Below, one piece after another: positions 59,363 through 64,000 of a DNA stretch of 64,000 bases. The stretch is from Proteles cristata cristata (lineage: Eukaryota > Chordata > Mammalia > Carnivora > Hyaenidae): positions 2,730,501-2,794,500 of the forward strand of contig JAESUZ010005169.1 in NCBI GenBank assembly GCA_017311185.1, in the 5' to 3' direction. The position numbers and the translations under genes were made by a program. The notes under the pieces were generated by a model that was not told the origin of the DNA, did no database searches, and worked only from the letters and a program-made list of their open reading frames with translations. Position 1 is the stretch's first letter; each line of letters begins with the position of its first letter.

Positions 59363-60108
59363 TTTGAGCAGTCCACCTGAAGAGGCTGGCTCCGTGTCTT
59401 CTTCGCCGACGCCAGCCATCACTCTCTGGGCCAACCCTGGCTTGCAGAGGCTGGACTCCTGCACAACAAGTGCCCTCCTTAATACCTATCACTCATTTAA
59501 CCCATCCCCTCTCCCTCCTACCCTCCAGTAACCCTCAGTCTGTTCTCTATGGTTGAGAGTCTACTGTCTGATTAGCTTCTCTATTTTTCCCCTATATTCT
59601 TCTGTTTTGTTTCTTAAATTCCACATGTGAATGAAATAATATGCTATTTGTTTCTCTGACAGACTTATTTCCCTTAGCATAATACATTCTATCTTCATCC
59701 CCATTGCTGCAAATGGCGAGATTTCATCCTTTTTGAAGCCTGAGTAATATTCCATTGTATACATATAGCACTCTTCTTTATCCATTCATCAGTCAATGGA
59801 CATTTGGGCTCCTTCCATAATTTGGCTATTGCTAACAATTCTGCTATAAACATTGGGATGCATGTATCCCTTTGAATCAGTATTCTTTTTTTTTTTTTTT
59901 TTTTTTAATCCCTTGGGTAAATACCTAGCAGCACAATTGCTGGGTCATAAGGAAGTTCTACTTTTAACTTTTTGAGGAACCCCCATACTGATTTCCAGAG
60001 TGGCTGTACCAGTTTGCATTTCCACCAACAATGGAAATTCCCTTTCTCTGCATTCTTGCCAGCATCTGTTGTTTCCTATGTTGTTAACTGTGGCCATCTG
60101 ACTGTATC

Positions 60109-60629
60109 TCTCCCTCTCTCTTATAGTTTTGGCTTATACATTAGAAGGACTGGTTCTTGTATCTTGAGAAAATCTGTGTTGAGTGAACATATTTTGATTA
60201 ATATATGCCAGCTGCTTTTACTTATAAATTAATCTAATTTTCCCAACATATATGAACCACCTTATAATTTATAAACCAAAAAACTGCAGGAGAGGTAAAG
60301 ATGCCTAGGTAGCATTAGTAATATAATAGAAATAAAATCTGACCCTCAAAGACATGGATCTTTTCTACTTTTCCAAACAGTTCTATAATAACTATTTGGC
60401 TAACTATGGCTTTTTAAATTGACATTTAAATGGATAGAATTATATACAAAATATAATACATGTATAGTTCCTTACAAGTTTATAGTACTATAAGAAAGAA
60501 CTGAATAATGTAACAAATCATATTCATCTAAAAGAGTTGATGATAAACTAATTTTACATATTTGATGTTAAAATGAGTAAAAAGGACTTATCTGTGTAAG
60601 ATGTCAATGAGAATTGATTAGAATGCTGC
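60109..60629. other. Unassigned AT-rich DNA
   Basis: Nothing recognised. Confidence 0.5.
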
Positions 60630-60780
60630 TTTTCAAACTTCCTAACCATATTTCATGCTCATCTTGTTAAAATGAAGATGTTGTCTACCAGGTCTGGCGT
60701 GTAGCTTAAGGAGCTGCATTTCTAACAAGTATAGGTGATACTAATGGTACATATCTGTGGACTACACTTTGAGTAACAAT
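60630..60780 (+). mobile_element. MER5A-like DNA transposon remnant
   Basis: 'tttcaaacttcc', 'catgctcatcttgttaaaatgaagatg', 'ccaggtctggcgtgtagc', 'gctgcatttctaacaag', 'gtggactacactttgagtaacaa' are ordered MER5A landmarks on the + strand. Confidence 0.8.
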
Positions 60781-61989
60781 GGGATGTGGGACTAATTATT
60801 TACAGTTCTAAGAACTAAGCTTCCTTTTTATGAGGAACTACGAAAATTCAGACAGAAATCTACACGAATGTTTTTAAACCATCTTAAAACAGCAAGTACT
60901 ACAATCTTTCTTTCTGAATGTTTAATCTTCATTGATTATATTGGCTAATATTGGTACAAAGTCCACAGTGTCTCTTGTATCCATATATCTACCTAAAATG
61001 TTCAGCTTCTCTCACTCTCAGCAGGTAAGATCTCATTAGCACCTCTGATTTAAAAAGCCTGGGTTTCTCCCAGCAAGATGTGGTTTTATTAATATGTGTT
61101 ATATTTATATATCTCTCATTTTATGATGTTATTATGTGCAACCAAATGTATAGTTATTGCTCTAGGACCTGTTTACTTCATAAATATTGAGGGCTAAAGG
61201 TGTGAATCTTGCTAGGGTTTTCTGCATAGCTATGTGAAAGTAAACATTAAACACAAAATGACTTAAGAATAAATGAAAATAATAACTTGTTTTAAATGGC
61301 AAATAAAATGACAAGACTAAGAAAATAAAAGTCATGGAAAGAATATGTTTGCTAGCTGCTATTAAATATGAATGTTATTATTTTTGAAGAAATAAATATG
61401 TAGACATCTATCTCTTTCAGGAGAATTATGAAATGTTCCTCTATTTAGTTTTCCCTAGCACTGTTGTGTGATGGTAAATGTTTAACAACTAGCTTTCTGT
61501 AAAAAGCAAACAAACAGATTTGTAGCATTTTCAATAAAACCACAGGATAAAACTTTACTATGGTCAATTTTAAGCAACCAACATGGCATTCCTGAGCATA
61601 GAGTTAGGAAAGTTGCACCAATGGGCACTTACAACCAGTAGAAGTCATTTCCAACATACCACTGACTTAGTAAGCTTGAGCACCACGTTGCTTTAAGAAT
61701 GTTGTATCATTATTGTCAATGAACATTCTTTGCATAATCACTATATGTTTTCAATTATAAAATGTAGAAAATGCAAACAAAATGAAAACAAATTAGTTAT
61801 AAATCTAACATCCAAGGAATGAATATATATACAACCTTGAGAATTTTTATTTTATTTTGTTTTTTTGGAATTTTTATTAAAATATCTGCATGCATAATTG
61901 TTATAAAATTGAAAATTATTTATTTCATTTTTGTGTTCTACCCATTTAATAGATAATATACTAGAATTTACGACATACTTACTTATTCC
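60781..61989. other. Unassigned AT-rich DNA
   Basis: Nothing recognised. Confidence 0.5.
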
Positions 61990-64000
61990 TTAAAAAGGCA
62001 CCTTGCCAGGCCATATAAAGGAGTGGCTAGATATATTCAATGAGCTGAATGGCAAAAATTGGCAGCCAAGAATTTTTTATCCATCCAAGCTGTCATTCAG
62101 AATAGAAAGAGAGTTAGAGTTTCCCAGAAAAACAAAAACTAAAAAAGTTTGTGACTACTTAATCAGCCTATAAGAAATACTAAGGAGACTCTTTGAGTGA
62201 AGAAAAAACAAACAAAAATGACCAAAAACAATAAATACTATGAAGGACCAAAGAATATCACCAGAAACATTAACTCTATTAAATGCTCCAAACAAAACAT
62301 AGGATATCAGAATGTATTAAAAAATAATAAATAAATAAATAACAGAAAACAAGATCCAGCTATATGCTGCCTATAGACATTCCTTTTAGACCTAAAGACA
62401 CTTGAGGATTGAAAGTAATGGGTTGGAGAATCAGCTATCATGATAATGGATGTCAAAAAAAAGAAAAAAAAGCTAGAGTACCCATAGTTACATCAAACAA
62501 ACTATATTTTAAATCAGACTGTAAAAAGAAATGAAAAAGGACATTATGTCATTATTAAGGGGTCTGTCCATGAAGATCTATCAATTGTAAATATGTGTCC
62601 CTAACTTGGAAAACAACAACAACAAATATATACATCAATTAATAACAAACATAAAGAAACTCATTGATAATAATACAATCATAGTAACTGACTTTAACAC
62701 CCCACTTACACCCATGGACAGATCATGTAAGCATAAAATCAACAAGGTAACAACGGCTTTGAATAGCACAATGGAACAGATGGGCTTAACAAATACATTC
62801 CAAACATTTCATCCTAAAGCAGCAGAATACACATTCTTCTCTAGTACATATGGAACATTCTCCAGAGTAGACCACATACTAAGTCACAAATCAGCCCTCA
62901 ACAACTACAAAAATGATCAGGATCATACCACCCATATTTTCAGATCACAACGCTATGAAACTTGAAATCAACCACAAGAAAAAATTTGTAAAGTCCTCAA
63001 ATACATGGAAGTTAAAGAAAATATCCTACTAAAGAATAAATGGGGTAACCAAGGAATTAAAGTAGAAATAAAAAAATACATGGAAGCAAATGAACATGAA
63101 AACATGTTCAAAATTTTTGGAAAGTAGCAAAGGCAGTCCTAATTGGGAAGTATATTGCAATTCAAGCCTATCTCAAGAAACAAGCATGGTCCTAAATACA
63201 AAATCTAACCTCACACCTAAAGAAGCTAGAAAAGGAATAACAAATAAAGTCTAAAACCAGCAGAAGAAGGAAATAATAAAGATTAGAGCAGAACTAAATG
63301 ATATAGAAACAAACAAACAAACAAAAACAGTAGAACAAACCAATGAAGCTAAGAGCTGGTTATTTGAAAGAATTAAAAAAAAGTGATAAACCACTAGTCA
63401 GGCTTATCAGAAAGAAAAGAGAAAGGACCCAAATGGGTATAGTTACAAATGAAAGCAGAGAGATCACAACACTGCAGAAATACAAGCAATTAAAAGGGAA
63501 TACAATGAAAAATTCCATGCCAACAAACTGGGCAACCTGAAAAAAAAATGGACAAATTCCTAGAAACACACAAACTTCCAAAACTGAAACAGGATGAATA
63601 AAAAATTTGAAGAAACCCATAACGAGCAAAGAAGTTGAATCAGTAATAAAAAAAGAGTCCTGGGCCAGGTGGCTTCTCAGGGGAGTTCTACCAGACATTT
63701 AAAGAAAAGTTAATACCTATTCTTCTCAAACTGTTCCAAAAAATAAAAATGGAAGGAAAACTTCCAAACACATTTTATGAAGCCAGAATTGCCTTGATCC
63801 TAAACTAGGCAAAACTCCCACTAAAATGAGAATTACAGAACAATATTTCTGAAGAACATGGATGCAAAATTTCTCAACAAGATACTAGCAAATTGAATTC
63901 AATAGTGCTGTAAAAGAATTATTCACCATGATCAACTGGATTTATTCCTTGGCTATAGGGATGGTTCAATATCCACAAATCAATCAACTTGATACACCAC
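61990..64000 (+). mobile_element. Older L1, 5'-truncated, running off the window
   Basis: The segment opens in the ORF1 C-terminal region ('cagccaagaattttttatccatccaagctgtcattcagaatag'; ORF1 end TGA near 62198), then ORF2. The endonuclease has a 119-codon open stretch (62606-62965) with DFNTPL (catalytic Asp at 62690-62692, intact) and FFSSTYGTFSRVDHI; SDHN follows in another phase. The rest, up to the RT fingers region, is broken by many stops and indels (A-run frameshifts at about 63370 and 63545). More diverged than the L1 at 1-6060. The start is not flanked by a visible duplication, as the other end lies outside. Confidence 0.9.

Larger units (their letters stand above)
58419..59469 (+). 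mobile_element. Solo LTR, class II-like ERV, family B, inside an L1
   Basis: The LTR is 58425-59463 (1039 bp), starting TGCCGGAGACC and ending GGACTCCTGCA. A perfect 6-bp duplication CAACAA (58419-58424, 59464-59469). Removing the LTR and one duplication restores the L1 3' UTR. It has a TATA box and AATAAA about 80-105 bp from the GC-richer 3' end. It shares only the TGCCGG start with family A, so I treat it as another family. No internal genes. Confidence 0.93.
58300..60108 (-). mobile_element. 5'-truncated L1 split by an LTR
   Basis: In antisense: T-rich tail and 3' UTR (58300-58424, 'ccagttaattaacatataatgtgac', 'aatacccagtgctcatcac'), then after the LTR 'aagtgccctccttaatacctatcac', then the ORF2 C-terminal region to about 60108 ('taatattccattgtatacatat', 'ctattgctaacaattctgctataaac'). 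A T21 run at 59886-59906 is an expansion inside it. The C-terminal ORF2 frame is broken. Confidence 0.9.

Noticed and set aside
62606..62965. Stand-alone endonuclease gene
   Set aside because: It is the endonuclease part of a broken L1 ORF2, with L1 sequence continuing on both sides.

Overview
The window looks like intergenic or deep intronic DNA from a carnivoran mammal, most likely a felid or another feliform. The evidence is about 21 copies of the tRNA-Lys-derived CAN-SINE, in a form with a GGGGCGCCTGGGTGGCTCAG head and a CT-rich tail. Carnivoran-type LINE-1 elements, older mammal-wide repeats (MIR, L2, MER5A, L1M) and an AT-rich, CpG-poor background agree with this. I find no intact protein-coding gene, no functional tRNA or rRNA gene, no CRISPR array and nothing bacterial. 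Almost every open frame falls inside a repeat, a microsatellite or neutral AT-rich sequence.

Layout. Positions 1-6060 are a nearly full-length LINE-1 on the + strand, with 5' UTR, broken ORF1, broken ORF2, G-rich 3' UTR and TAAA tail; a CAN-SINE sits in its tail. From 6.3 to 24 kb there is unique-looking AT-rich DNA with scattered SINEs, a short L1 3'-end insertion (12.3 kb), a large purine-only tract (14.0-14.3 kb), microsatellites, an L2 fragment and a probable ancient L1 untranslated region (20-21.7 kb). From 24 to 36 kb there are nested and tandem SINE insertions, old L1 pieces, MIRs and a non-repetitive, better-preserved block at 31.5-32.4 kb. A processed RPL12 pseudogene lies at 35.93-36.55 kb. 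From 36.5 to 50 kb there is mostly unannotated DNA with MIR/L2, SINEs and one CpG-rich patch at 46.6-47.0 kb. From 50.6 to 59.5 kb there is a cluster of four solitary LTRs. Two belong to the same class II-like family in opposite orientation, one is a class I (gamma-like) LTR, and one is a different class II-like LTR inserted in an L1. Each has a TG...CA boundary and its own 4- or 6-bp target duplication. From 62 kb to the end an older, degraded L1 runs off the window.

The genes here do not work together as a system. The region is a record of retrotransposition, in which L1 machinery mobilised SINEs and the RPL12 mRNA, followed by recombination between LTRs. The points most worth checking are the LTR cluster, the possibly young SINE subfamily with near-perfect target duplications, the double SINE insertion at one target, the CpG-rich patch with splice-donor-like sites, and the 31.5-32.4 kb block. 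I did not find a convincing undescribed biological system. Repeat family names are from recognition of consensus patterns, not from a database search.
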